This document shows positions 19,552-27,069 of a stretch of DNA of 64,000 bases, piece after piece. The notes beneath the pieces are model-generated. The model was not told where the DNA came from and searched no databases. It saw nothing but the letters and a program-made list of their open reading frames with translations. The stretch's first letter is position 1. Each line of letters opens with the position of its first letter. The stretch is taken from assembly GCA_027484685.1 (NCBI GenBank), contig JAIXSO010000046.1, positions 1 through 64,000 of the forward strand, given 5' to 3'. Made by a program: the position numbers and the translations under genes. The DNA comes from Bacteroidota bacterium. Its GTDB lineage: Bacteria > Bacteroidota > Bacteroidia > UKL13-3.

Positions 19552-19596
19552 ATGCGTATTATTATTCAACGAGTTACAAAAGTTAATATTAAATAA
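19552..19596 (+). pseudogene. Duplicated, truncated 5' end of dtd
   Basis: ATG at 19552 begins MRIIIQRVT, then four further codons and TAA at 19594-19596. The first 24 bases differ from the real dtd start at 20442 by one base (shared part: ATTATTATTCAACGAGTTAC). It is a remnant or duplication, not a gene, and marks the left border of the toxin-antitoxin segment. Confidence 0.8.
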
Positions 19597-19641
19597 ATTA
19601 AAGCATAAAATGTTTTATTCAAAACCACATATATTTATGTT

Positions 19642-19842
19642 ATGACAAAACTATTGGAAAAAGCATTTGAGGAATTAAACAAATTGCCCGAAAATGAGCA
19701 AGATAATTTTGCACAACTCATTATTGAAGATTTGAAATGGGATAATTCTTTTGAAACTTCATCAGATACTTTATTATCTATGGCTAATGAAGCAATTGAA
19801 GAATATAAATCTGGAAATACAAAACCGTTTGAAGAACTATGA
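19642..19842 (+). CDS. Antitoxin of a RelBE/ParDE-type module, partner truncated
   Basis: A 66-residue acidic protein: LLEKAFEELNKLPENEQDNF, then an acidic helix and an ANEAIEEYKSGNTKPFEEL tail. This is the usual layout of short RelB/ParD-like antitoxins whose tail wraps the toxin. The overlapping downstream frame (19839-19925) begins like a RelE-type toxin but stops after 28 codons, so the antitoxin is probably an orphan. It lies in the segment bracketed by the duplicated dtd start. Confidence 0.65.
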   Translation: MTKLLEKAFEELNKLPENEQDNFAQLIIEDLKWDNSFETSSDTLLSMANEAIEEYKSGNTKPFEEL

Positions 19843-19925
19843 AATCTGTAACAACTTTACGTTTCAAAAAATGTTACAGTAAATTACTTGTAATGATGTT
19901 TGTTTTGTTCAAATTAGATTTATAA
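19839..19925 (+). pseudogene. Truncated RelE-like toxin N-terminus
   Basis: ATG overlaps the antitoxin stop. The 28 codons begin MKSVTTLRFKKCYSKLL, the typical opening of RelE/HigB-like toxins found behind this antitoxin type, then diverge and stop at 19923-19925. A full toxin would be roughly 90 residues, so the catalytic part is missing. Confidence 0.55.
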
Positions 19926-19935
19926 ATTTGTTATT

Positions 19936-20151
19936 ATGATTCATACAATTGAAATAGATGACAATACAGAATTGGGTAAAAAAGCCTTATCTATATTAGA
20001 AGATTTGGGAATTACTATTTATGATGAAAAAGTATTGAATCCACACATAAAAAAAGCATTGGATAAAAGTTTACAACAATCGTTAAATGGTAATTTAAGC
20101 AGCAATGCTGAGGTGATTAAACGAACCAAAGAATGGTTGAATTCGAAATAA
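19936..20151 (+). CDS. Putative antitoxin of the following RelE/ParE toxin
   Basis: A 71-residue acidic protein beginning MIHTIEIDDNTELGKKALSI and ending in a helix, EVIKRTKEWLNSK. It is not a close match to a named antitoxin family. Its 19-base overlap with the next gene, its size and its charge are those of a type II antitoxin, so the assignment rests mainly on context. Confidence 0.65.
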   Translation: MIHTIEIDDNTELGKKALSILEDLGITIYDEKVLNPHIKKALDKSLQQSLNGNLSSNAEVIKRTKEWLNSK

Positions 20152-20438
20152 AATGGAATAATAGTGCTGAGGAAAGCCTTAGGCAAATTTTAGAGTTCTA
20201 CTTTATTCAAAATGGTTCAGTCGAATATAGTTTAAAACTTCACGATGAAATAATTGAAGGAATTGACGTTTTAAAAAAGTTTCCTAATGCAGGTAAACAA
20301 ATTAATTACAAAGATATTTATGAATTAGTATTTGACAGGAATTCTGTTTTCTATACAGTTGAACAGAATACCATAATTATCCTTTTAGTTTGGGATAATA
20401 GGCAAAATCCTGAAAAGCTTTCAAAATATTTTAACTAA
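20133..20438 (+). CDS. Type II toxin of the RelE/ParE superfamily
   Basis: A 101-residue protein with the RelE/ParE plan: strand FEIKWNNSAEESLRQIL, a long helix pair, LKKFPNAGKQINY, then strands ELVFDRNSVFYTVEQNTIIILLVWDNRQNP. The VWDNRQNP ending resembles the C-terminal strand of ParE-like toxins. Whether it cleaves mRNA (RelE) or inhibits gyrase (ParE) cannot be told. It overlaps the antitoxin gene by 19 bases and ends three bases before the dtd start. Confidence 0.8.
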   Translation: MVEFEIKWNNSAEESLRQILEFYFIQNGSVEYSLKLHDEIIEGIDVLKKFPNAGKQINYKDIYELVFDRNSVFYTVEQNTIIILLVWDNRQNPEKLSKYFN

Positions 20439-20441
20439 TCC

Positions 20442-20894
20442 ATGCGCATTATTATTCAACGAGTTACTGAAGCACAAGTACATATTGATAACAAACTATT
20501 TTCTGAAATTGGAAATGGATTATTAATTTTATTAGGAATTGAAGATGCCGACACCGAAGAGGATATCAATTGGTTGGCACAAAAAATAGTAAACCTTAGG
20601 GTGTTTAACGATGAAAATGGTGTGATGAATATATCTCTCCTAAATGCCAATGCCGATATTTTACTAGTAAGTCAGTTTACGCTTTTTGCCTCTACTAAAA
20701 AAGGAAATCGCCCATCTTATATCAAAGCTAGCAGGCCAGAATTTGCCATTCCTCTGTATGAAAAAATGATTGCAAAACTGCAAGAACTAATAGGCAAAAA
20801 AATAGCCACAGGAACATTTGGTGCCGATATGCAAATCAGCTTAACCAATAATGGCCCTGTGACAATTATGATTGATAGTAAGTTGAAAGAGTAG
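20442..20894 (+). CDS. dtd: D-aminoacyl-tRNA deacylase
   Basis: This enzyme hydrolyses D-aminoacyl-tRNA and Gly-tRNA-Ala mischarges. The 150 residues contain FTLFASTKKGNRPSYIKAS (the SQxT-region motif is SQFTLFA) and the cross-subunit NNGPVTIMID motif, matching Dtd in length and order. Its first 24 bases are duplicated at 19552, so the toxin-antitoxin segment seems to have been placed exactly at its start while leaving an intact copy. Confidence 0.95.
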   Translation: MRIIIQRVTEAQVHIDNKLFSEIGNGLLILLGIEDADTEEDINWLAQKIVNLRVFNDENGVMNISLLNANADILLVSQFTLFASTKKGNRPSYIKASRPEFAIPLYEKMIAKLQELIGKKIATGTFGADMQISLTNNGPVTIMIDSKLKE

Positions 20895-20902
20895 TTTTTG
20901 GA

Positions 20903-20934
20903 GTAGTTGATGGTTGGCGGTTGTCAGTTGATAG
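20903..20934. repeat. Inverted repeat, left of the small outer-membrane gene
   Basis: GTTGATGGTTGGCGGTTGTC followed by AGTTGATAG. The reverse complement of 21521-21550 matches it at about 26 of 30 positions. Related text occurs at about 45787-45812. Confidence 0.7.
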
Positions 20935-20959
20935 AAGTTCATGATTACTAAATTTCACA

Positions 20960-21445
20960 TTACATACGAAATCTTGATTTTCCATAAGTTAACCTTACAA
21001 TAAAAACGGTTGAATTTAAATTCATTATGTCATTAGAATTCATAACAATGTTTCTTCCTATGTTTATGTCGACTAGTCCTATATAAGTAAGCCCTATTTC
21101 AGGTCTAAACACAAAGGATGAATTATCAAAGTTTGAAAAATAAATAAATTGAGCAGCACCATTTAACAATACATAAGTATAAGCCAAACCTGCTTTTAAT
21201 CCATATATATTCTTTCCTTTTTCATTAAGCAATATTTCAGAGCAAAGGTGCACATTTCTATAAAACATTGCCCCCAGTTCATCGCCTCTTGTGCCATATG
21301 CTAATCCAAGTTCAATAGTCTTATAATTTTGATATTGATATCCTACTATTCCATCAAAACCATCAATTCCTAAACCAAATTGAGCATTTGCTTTAGTTGC
21401 ACAAAAAAGAATGGTAATAATAAGTAACTTTGATAATTGGCTCAA
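20960..21445 (-). CDS. Small outer-membrane beta-barrel-like protein
   Basis: A 161-residue exported protein. The signal peptide SKLLIITILFCATKANAQ is followed by alternating hydrophobic/polar strands rich in Gly and aromatic residues and ending in a strand with terminal FRM, as expected for an eight-strand outer-membrane barrel. The only plausible start is TTG at 21443-21445. No named family was recognised. The gene is alone between inverted repeats (20903-20934 and 21521-21550). Confidence 0.6.
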   Translation of the reverse strand: MSQLSKLLIITILFCATKANAQFGLGIDGFDGIVGYQYQNYKTIELGLAYGTRGDELGAMFYRNVHLCSEILLNEKGKNIYGLKAGLAYTYVLLNGAAQFIYFSNFDNSSFVFRPEIGLTYIGLVDINIGRNIVMNSNDIMNLNSTVFIVRLTYGKSRFRM

Positions 21446-21520
21446 GATTCTATTATTAAATTGTATATTTAAGGTTATTGTTGATTAATTTTGTTGTTAA
21501 TGTTCGTTTTCAAAAATTAC

Positions 21521-21550
21521 CTATCAACTGACAACCAACAACTGTCAACT
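21521..21550. repeat. Inverted repeat, right of the small outer-membrane gene
   Basis: CTATCAACTGACAACCAACA followed by ACTGTCAACT is the inverted partner of 20903-20934. It directly abuts the purQ stop at 21552. Confidence 0.7.
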
Positions 21551-21551
21551 A

Positions 21552-22244
21552 TTAGCTATTAACTAACTGCAACAAACTTTCGAACATCGTGCGTCCGTCA
21601 GTATTGTAAATGTCAGCATCTACCGCGCGTTCAGGGTGTGGCATCATGCCAAACACATTGCGGTTTTTGTTACAAATTCCAGCTATGTTATCTAAAGCGC
21701 CATTAGGATTGGTTTCATCAGAAACGTTTCCATTTTCATCGCAGTATCTAAATAATATTTGGTCGTTGGCTTTTAATTCTTGTAATAATTCATCGTTGCA
21801 ATAAAATCTACCTTCGCCATGCGCAATAGGAATTTTCAAAGCTTTTCCTACTTCGTTTAAGCTAGTAATTTTACTGTTATTGGTTTCGGTTTTTATAAAT
21901 ACATTTTTGCAATTAAACTTTTGATGGTCGTTGTGCAACAATGCGCCTGGTAATAGACCGCTTTCGCATAAAATTTGAAAACCATTACAAACTCCCCAAA
22001 CCAATCCGCCATTATTGGCAAATTCAATTACACTTTGCATAATAGGCGAAAAACGAGCAATTGCACCGCTGCGTAAATAATCGCCATAGCTAAAACCACC
22101 TGGTAAAAATACCAAATCTACATTTTGTAAATCAGTATCTTTATGCCAAAGTTCTACTACTTCTTGGCCAAACATGTTTTGAAATGCCCAAACTGCGTCT
22201 TTATCGCAATTACTTCCCGGAAATATTAATACACCTATTTTCAT
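21552..22244 (-). CDS. purQ: Phosphoribosylformylglycinamidine synthase, glutaminase subunit
   Basis: PurQ supplies ammonia from glutamine to PurL in the fourth step of purine synthesis. The 230 residues show a class I glutamine amidotransferase fold: [19 protein letters not shown], the nucleophile Cys86 in GVCNGFQIL, and [10 protein letters not shown] with the catalytic His and Glu. A separate PurQ implies a separate small PurL and PurS elsewhere. The purL gene is not in this window. thiL lies upstream on the same strand, beyond a 225-base repeat-rich gap. Confidence 0.95.
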   Translation of the reverse strand: MKIGVLIFPGSNCDKDAVWAFQNMFGQEVVELWHKDTDLQNVDLVFLPGGFSYGDYLRSGAIARFSPIMQSVIEFANNGGLVWGVCNGFQILCESGLLPGALLHNDHQKFNCKNVFIKTETNNSKITSLNEVGKALKIPIAHGEGRFYCNDELLQELKANDQILFRYCDENGNVSDETNPNGALDNIAGICNKNRNVFGMMPHPERAVDADIYNTDGRTMFESLLQLVNS

Positions 22245-22311
22245 TCTTATAGCTTTCGGCAGCTGGCTTCTGGCAGCTAGCCATTTGTTTATTTGTTTTT
22301 TTGTGCGGGAT

Positions 22312-22409
22312 CGTCATCCTGATTCCGCCAAAGCGGAAGAAGGAACTTTGTTACACCCTGTAAAGATGCTTTCTCGCTTTGGCGGGATATGCTGTTCCTC
22401 AGCATGACG
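22312..22409. repeat. About 98-bp palindromic MITE-like element
   Basis: CGTCATCCTGATTCCGCCAA at the left end is inverted in the right end, where the reverse complement reads CGTCATGCTGAGGAAC...CCGCCAAAGCG. The two ends form a long imperfect hairpin with CCGCCAAAGCG on both arms. It sits between purQ and thiL. It is a candidate mobile repeat of the widespread CGTCAT type, and another CGTCAT-headed repeat is at 45045. Confidence 0.65.
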
Positions 22410-22430
22410 TTCATGCCTTATTTATTGTCC

Positions 22431-22469
22431 AAGGTTGGTTGCCGATAGCTATCGGTACTCACCAACCTT
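22431..22469. repeat. Hairpin AAGGTTGGT...ACCAACCTT just after thiL
   Basis: AAGGTTGGT pairs with ACCAACCTT, and an inner perfect palindrome CCGATAGCTATCGG lies at 22442-22455. It begins immediately at the thiL stop and may stabilise or end its mRNA, but lacks a T-run. Confidence 0.6.
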
Positions 22470-23504
22470 TTAAAATGCTTTCCAACCTTGAGCTTTTAAC
22501 TCGTGTTTTTGACCGCCTTTGCTAATCATGTTTACACCTTCATCGGGTTTGGTAACATGTCCAATTACGGTAAAATCAGGATGTTTTTCTATTTTTTTAT
22601 AATCGCTTTGTTTAATGGTAAATAACAATTCGTAATCTTCGCCACCGCTTAAAGCAGTTAAAGTTGGATCTAAATCTAACTCGCGCGCCATATTATAAGT
22701 GGTGGCATCAATTGGAATTTTTTCTTCGTAAATGGTAATTCCCATTTTTGATTGATCGGCCAAATGAAAAATTTCAGAAGCCAAACCATCACTCACATCA
22801 ATCATAGCTGTTGGCACAATTTCCAAAGCCTTAAACATATCAATAATATCTTTTCTAGCTTCAGGCTTCAACTGACGTTCCAAAATATAATCGTGTCCAG
22901 CTAAATCAGGCTGCAAATCTGGATTATTAATAAATACACGTTTTTCACGTTCTAATAACTGAAAACCAGCATAAGCACCGCCTAAATCGCCTGTTACACA
23001 AACCAAATCATATTCTTTTGCACCATTTCGGTAAACCACTTCGTTTTCAGCAGCTTCACCAATTACGGTTACACTAATTACCAAACCTTGCTTGCTCGAT
23101 GTGGTGTCGCCACCAATAACATCAATTTTATATTTTTCGCAAGCTAAATTAATGCCTTCGTAAATTTCTTGAATAGCTTCTACACTAAATTTACTGCTAA
23201 TTCCTAACGAAACTGTAATTTGTTTAGGCGTTCCATTCATGGCATAAATATCGCTTGCATTTACGCTTACCGCCTTGTAACCCAAATGTTTTAAAGGAAA
23301 ATAACTTAAATCAAAATGAATTCCTTCTAGCAACATATCGGTTGAAACCAAAGTAACTTTTCCGTTAGTGGGATTAATCACTGCGGCATCATCGCCTACA
23401 CCTTTAAGTGTATTATTCTTTAATTCAATGTGTTGCGTAAGTTGTTTAATTAAGCCAAATTCGCCAATTGTTTCTAATTTTGTTATTTCAGGTTCATTAA
23501 ACAT
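22470..23504 (-). CDS. thiL: Thiamine-phosphate kinase
   Basis: This enzyme phosphorylates thiamine monophosphate to the active cofactor thiamine diphosphate. The 344 residues carry the ThiL/PurM-like landmarks: GVGDDAAVI near residue 36, TDMLLEGIHFD, VIGGDTTSSK, IDVSDGLASEI and the C-terminal GGEDYELLF. The length is close to the usual 320-345. ATG at 23504 lies just downstream of a TTTGCGCCC sequence, and the gene is divergent from crtI. No TPP riboswitch was seen. Confidence 0.95.
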   Translation of the reverse strand: MFNEPEITKLETIGEFGLIKQLTQHIELKNNTLKGVGDDAAVINPTNGKVTLVSTDMLLEGIHFDLSYFPLKHLGYKAVSVNASDIYAMNGTPKQITVSLGISSKFSVEAIQEIYEGINLACEKYKIDVIGGDTTSSKQGLVISVTVIGEAAENEVVYRNGAKEYDLVCVTGDLGGAYAGFQLLEREKRVFINNPDLQPDLAGHDYILERQLKPEARKDIIDMFKALEIVPTAMIDVSDGLASEIFHLADQSKMGITIYEEKIPIDATTYNMARELDLDPTLTALSGGEDYELLFTIKQSDYKKIEKHPDFTVIGHVTKPDEGVNMISKGGQKHELKAQGWKAF

Positions 23505-23563
23505 GGGCGCAAATTACTAAAAATATAATAAGTGAAAGAATAGAAAAAGCTATTTTTTATTTT

Positions 23564-23596
23564 TTTGTAACAATTAAAAACCCAATGTTACATTTG
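23564..23596 (+). promoter_or_regulatory. Bacteroidota-type promoter of crtI
   Basis: The -33 element TTTG is at 23564-23567 and the -7 element TACATTTG at 23589-23596, with a 21-base spacer. The crtI ATG follows 16 bases after the -7 element. Confidence 0.65.
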
Positions 23597-23612
23597 GGGT
23601 TATAAATCAAAG

Positions 23613-25091
23613 ATGAAAATAGTAATAATTGGCTCTGGAATAGCTGGCTTAGCCAGTGCTGTTAGGCTTCAAGCAATGGGCTTTAAAGTAACAGCTTTGG
23701 AAGCCAATGCTTATTTTGGTGGAAAATTAACCGAGTTTACACAGCAAGGCTTTAGGTTTGATGCTGGTCCTTCGCTTTTTACATTGCCTCAGCTTGTGCT
23801 TGAACTGTATGATATTGCAAAGCAAAATAAAAACAATTTTGAATACTTGCAGTTGGAAAAAGCGTGCAATTATTTTTATGAAGATGGAACATGTTTTACA
23901 GCTTACCATCAGCCAGAAAAAATGGCCAATGAACTAAACCAGAAATTAGGAGTAAGCAATCCTAAACCATTTTTTCAATACCTTAAAAATGCGGAATTTA
24001 GGTATAAAACTACCACACCCATTTTTATAGAAAGCAGTTTACATAAGGTAAAAAACTTTTTAAACTTAGCTACGCTTAAAGGCATTTTAAGTATTCCAAA
24101 ACTTAATTTGTTTAACAGCATGAACCATGAAAATGAGCAAATTTTTACCGATAAAAGGTTGGTTCAATACTTTAATAGATTTGCTACTTACAATGGCAGT
24201 AACCCATATCAGTCGCCAGCTTTGCTAAACATGATTCCGCATTTGGAAAGTAATATTGGAACTTTTTTTCCTAAAAATGGCATGCACCAAATTAGCCAAA
24301 GTATTTACCAATTGGCTTTGGGGTTGGGAGTAAAATTTGAGTTTAATAAAAAGGTTTCTGAAATAGTTTTAACTAAAAATAACAAGCAAGTAAAAGGCGT
24401 AAAAGTAGGCGAGGAATTTTATGAAGCAGATATAGTTTTATCTAACATGGATATTTATCCAACTTATAAAAAATTATTATCTCAAGTAAAACATCCTGAA
24501 AAAATTTTGGTGCAGGAAAAGTCTTCGTCAGCTTTAATTTTTTATTGGGGAATTAACAAACAATTTGCCAAGTTAGATTTGCATAACATACTTTTTACCG
24601 AAAATTACCAAGCTGAATTTGACCACATTTTTAGTAAAAAAACCATTTATAGCGACCCAACAATTTACATTAACATTACCTCGAAATACAAGCCAGATGA
24701 TGCACCTGCGGGTTGTGAGAATTGGTTCTTAATGATAAATACACCTAATAACCAAGGGCAAAATTGGGATGAATTAATTGCTGAAGCACGAAAAAATATT
24801 GTATCAAAATTAAATCGTTTATTGAAAACCGATATTGAAAAACACATTGTAACAGAAAATATTATAGATCCACGAAGTATTGAAAGCAAAACCAGCAGCC
24901 ACCTTGGTGCGCTTTATGGCAATGCAAGTAATAATAGGTATGCAGCATTTTTAAGGCATAAAAATTTTAGTTCTAATATAAAAGGATTGTACTTTTGTGG
25001 CGGTTCGGTGCATCCAGGAGGAGGAATTCCTTTGTGTTTAAATTCGGCTAAAATTGCGGCTGGTTTAATTAAGGATGATTATGGAAAGTAA
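23613..25091 (+). CDS. crtI: Phytoene desaturase-family FAD enzyme
   Basis: This FAD-dependent enzyme introduces double bases into phytoene on the way to lycopene. The 492 residues begin with the dinucleotide-binding fold VIIGSGIAGLASAVRL and end with the carotenoid-oxidoreductase signature GLYFCGGSVHPGGGIPLCLN. The length is typical. It opens the carotenoid cluster, with the cruF-like gene, crtZ and the cyclase following on the same strand. It could instead be a related desaturase (CrtD-like, acting on hydroxylated carotenoids), since the family members look alike. Phytoene synthase is not adjacent. Confidence 0.88.
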   Translation: MKIVIIGSGIAGLASAVRLQAMGFKVTALEANAYFGGKLTEFTQQGFRFDAGPSLFTLPQLVLELYDIAKQNKNNFEYLQLEKACNYFYEDGTCFTAYHQPEKMANELNQKLGVSNPKPFFQYLKNAEFRYKTTTPIFIESSLHKVKNFLNLATLKGILSIPKLNLFNSMNHENEQIFTDKRLVQYFNRFATYNGSNPYQSPALLNMIPHLESNIGTFFPKNGMHQISQSIYQLALGLGVKFEFNKKVSEIVLTKNNKQVKGVKVGEEFYEADIVLSNMDIYPTYKKLLSQVKHPEKILVQEKSSSALIFYWGINKQFAKLDLHNILFTENYQAEFDHIFSKKTIYSDPTIYINITSKYKPDDAPAGCENWFLMINTPNNQGQNWDELIAEARKNIVSKLNRLLKTDIEKHIVTENIIDPRSIESKTSSHLGALYGNASNNRYAAFLRHKNFSSNIKGLYFCGGSVHPGGGIPLCLNSAKIAAGLIKDDYGK

Positions 25092-25101
25092 TTGCATAAA
25101 A

Positions 25102-25189
25102 GGTCATGTTGTAAACATCTTCCTTGAATAAGAGTTTGATTGCTAATGGAAAGGTGCTTTTAAACAAGGAGGATTCCTACGGAATGACC
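25102..25189. repeat. Intergenic element with GGTCAT/ATGACC ends
   Basis: GGTCAT at 25102 and ATGACC at 25184-25189 are inverted ends of an 88-base element lying between crtI and the next gene. Inside it, GTAAACATCTTCCTTGAAT matches 32216-32234 (GTAAGCATCTTCCTTGAAT) with one change, and GGATTCCTACGGAATGACC is an imperfect palindrome. This is a copy of a dispersed repeat. Confidence 0.55.
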
Positions 25190-25207
25190 TAATAATTAAA
25201 AAGAAAA

Positions 25208-25852
25208 ATGAAAAAAGAAAATATTGCCATTATAATTTTAGCCATTTTATATACTGTTGGGCTTTTTGGTTCGGCTGTTTTTAAGTTAGATTTATTATCA
25301 CTTTCGCCCATTAATTTAATTATCAGTGCAGTGGTGTTGTTTTATTTTCATCAACCCAAAAATACTTTTTTCTGGATTTGGGCAGTTGGTGTTTTTCAAG
25401 CTGGTTATATTTTAGAACTTTTGGGAGTAACCACGGGTAGAATTTTTGGTCAGTATTTTTATGGAAATAACCTTGGCTTAAAAATGGCCGATGTGCCTGT
25501 AATTATTGGTTTAAATTGGGTAATGCTTTGTTATGTTTCTATGCATGTGGCCGAATTGTTTTTTAATAAAATAGGTAAACAAAATACAGTTAACCCAATC
25601 ATAAAAATTGCTTTAAGTGCATTGCTTATGTTGTGTGTTGATTTTTTAATAGAACATGTGGCTCCGCAATTAGATTTTTGGTACTGGAAAAATGGAAGTA
25701 TTCCTATTCAAAACTACACAGCTTGGTATATTTTTGCTTTTGCTTTTATGTTTGTTTACCAAAAATTGGAGTTGCCATTAACCAATAAAGTTGCACCTTG
25801 GCTGTATGTTTTTCAATTGGTGTTTTTTGCCGGAATGAATTGGTGGTATTAG
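25208..25852 (+). CDS. Carotenoid biosynthesis membrane protein (CruF/DUF422-like)
   Basis: A 214-residue integral membrane protein with about six or seven helices. The central LGLKMADVPVIIGLNWVMLCY and LLMLCVDFLIEHVAPQLDFW match the conserved core of the CruF family, whose members hydrate the psi-end of gamma-carotene or related carotenoids at C-1'. It is shorter than cyanobacterial CruF (about 300 residues) but of the size usual for Bacteroidota homologues. The position between crtI and crtZ supports a carotenoid role. Exact substrate unknown. Confidence 0.78.
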   Translation: MKKENIAIIILAILYTVGLFGSAVFKLDLLSLSPINLIISAVVLFYFHQPKNTFFWIWAVGVFQAGYILELLGVTTGRIFGQYFYGNNLGLKMADVPVIIGLNWVMLCYVSMHVAELFFNKIGKQNTVNPIIKIALSALLMLCVDFLIEHVAPQLDFWYWKNGSIPIQNYTAWYIFAFAFMFVYQKLELPLTNKVAPWLYVFQLVFFAGMNWWY

Positions 25853-25913
25853 ATTTTTCTAAAAACAATTTTCAATTAAAGTGTTTAGTATTATAAAACG
25901 ATTTTAAAAATAT

Positions 25914-26366
25914 ATGTGGTTTAATATTTTAGTAGTATTTGTTACTTTCTGGTTCATGGAGTTTATGGCTTGGTTTACGCATAAGTTTATAATGCATGGT
26001 TTACTTTGGTATTTGCATAAAGACCACCATCAAGTAGAACCAGGTTTTTTCGAAAAAAACGATAGTTTCTTTTTAATATTTGCAGTTCCAAGTGCTTATT
26101 GTTACATGACAGGATTAATGTACAACGATTTTAGATTATACATTGGAATTGGAATATCTTTATATGGTTTAGCTTATTTTATTATTCATGATATCATAAT
26201 CCACCAAAGGTTCAAAATATTTACTCATTGGAATAACCGATATGTAAAAGCCATTCGCAGGGCGCATAAAATCCATCATAAATATTTAGGAAAAGAACAT
26301 GGCGAAAACTTTGGAATGCTTATAGTTCCGCTTAAATATTGGAAAAATCCTAATTCAACCAATTAA
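25914..26366 (+). CDS. crtZ: Beta-carotene hydroxylase
   Basis: This di-iron membrane hydroxylase adds 3-hydroxyl groups to beta-ionone rings, giving zeaxanthin from beta-carotene. All histidine clusters of the fatty-acid-hydroxylase superfamily are visible: H23-x4-H28 (HKFIMH), H35-x2-HH39 (HKDHH), HDIIIH, and the C-terminal HKIHHKYLG. The 150-residue length is normal for Bacteroidota CrtZ. It ends three bases before the lycopene cyclase gene, so the two are surely co-transcribed. Confidence 0.93.
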   Translation: MWFNILVVFVTFWFMEFMAWFTHKFIMHGLLWYLHKDHHQVEPGFFEKNDSFFLIFAVPSAYCYMTGLMYNDFRLYIGIGISLYGLAYFIIHDIIIHQRFKIFTHWNNRYVKAIRRAHKIHHKYLGKEHGENFGMLIVPLKYWKNPNSTN

Positions 26367-26369
26367 ACC

Positions 26370-27056
26370 ATGAGTTTATACGCTTGGTTAATGTTGGCAT
26401 CCTTTGTAGGGCCTTTTGCTTTAAGTTTCGATAAAAAAGTAGCGTTTTACAAATGGTTTAAACCACTTTTTATTGGTATTGGCTTAAATGCTTTGTTATT
26501 TATTTTGTGGGATGGTTGGTTTACCCGAGCAGGTGTTTGGGGCTTTAATAATCAGTATGTTTGGCATTATCGTATTAACGATTTACCTATTGAAGAATGG
26601 AGTTTTTTTATAGTAGTTCCTTTTGCAAGCGTTTTTATTTATGCCTGCCTTAAAGCCTATTTTTCTGATAATTTTTTTAAGCCCTTGGTGAATTACATCA
26701 ACTATTTTTTTATAATAATTTTAGCACTGGCTTGTTTTGTATTTTATTACAAAACTTACACTTTAGTAAACTGTTCTTTAGCGTTAACATTATTGCTTTG
26801 GCATCAGTTTTATTTAAAGAAACCTTATATGGGTTATTTTTGGTTTGCCTACTTGGTGCACTTAATTCCGTTTTTGTTGGTGAATGGCGTATTAACTGGT
26901 GCTGTAACGCCTGAGCCTGTAGTGTTTTATAATGCTACCGAAATTATTGGTTTACGTATAGTTACTATTCCAATTGAAGATACCATTTATGCCTTAACCT
27001 GTTTGTTAATTCCAATAACGGTTATGGAATATTTATTGAATAAAAGTAAAGTTTAA
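26370..27056 (+). CDS. Lycopene cyclase, CrtYcd (heterodimer-derived) type
   Basis: This membrane protein of 228 residues closes the ends of lycopene to form beta-rings. It contains two similar three-helix halves: first SLYAWLMLASFVGPFALSFD, with GVWGFNNQYVWHYRINDLPIEEWSFF carrying the PIEEW-type motif; then PEPVVFYNATEIIGLRIVTIPIEDTIYA, with the second acidic PIED motif. That is the layout of fused CrtYc-CrtYd cyclases. It is the last gene of the crt cluster and converges on the response-regulator gene 13 bases away. Confidence 0.9.
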   Translation: MSLYAWLMLASFVGPFALSFDKKVAFYKWFKPLFIGIGLNALLFILWDGWFTRAGVWGFNNQYVWHYRINDLPIEEWSFFIVVPFASVFIYACLKAYFSDNFFKPLVNYINYFFIIILALACFVFYYKTYTLVNCSLALTLLLWHQFYLKKPYMGYFWFAYLVHLIPFLLVNGVLTGAVTPEPVVFYNATEIIGLRIVTIPIEDTIYALTCLLIPITVMEYLLNKSKV

Positions 27057-27069
27057 TTTTTTAATTTAT

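Noticed and set aside
22245-22311. TPP riboswitch near thiL
   Set aside because: The region is downstream of thiL, and no TPP aptamer core (CUGAGA, ACCUG) was found on either side of the gene.
25208-25852. Gene after crtI as phytoene synthase (crtB)
   Set aside because: It is a polytopic membrane protein without the DxxxD motifs of phytoene synthase; it matches the CruF/DUF422 pattern.
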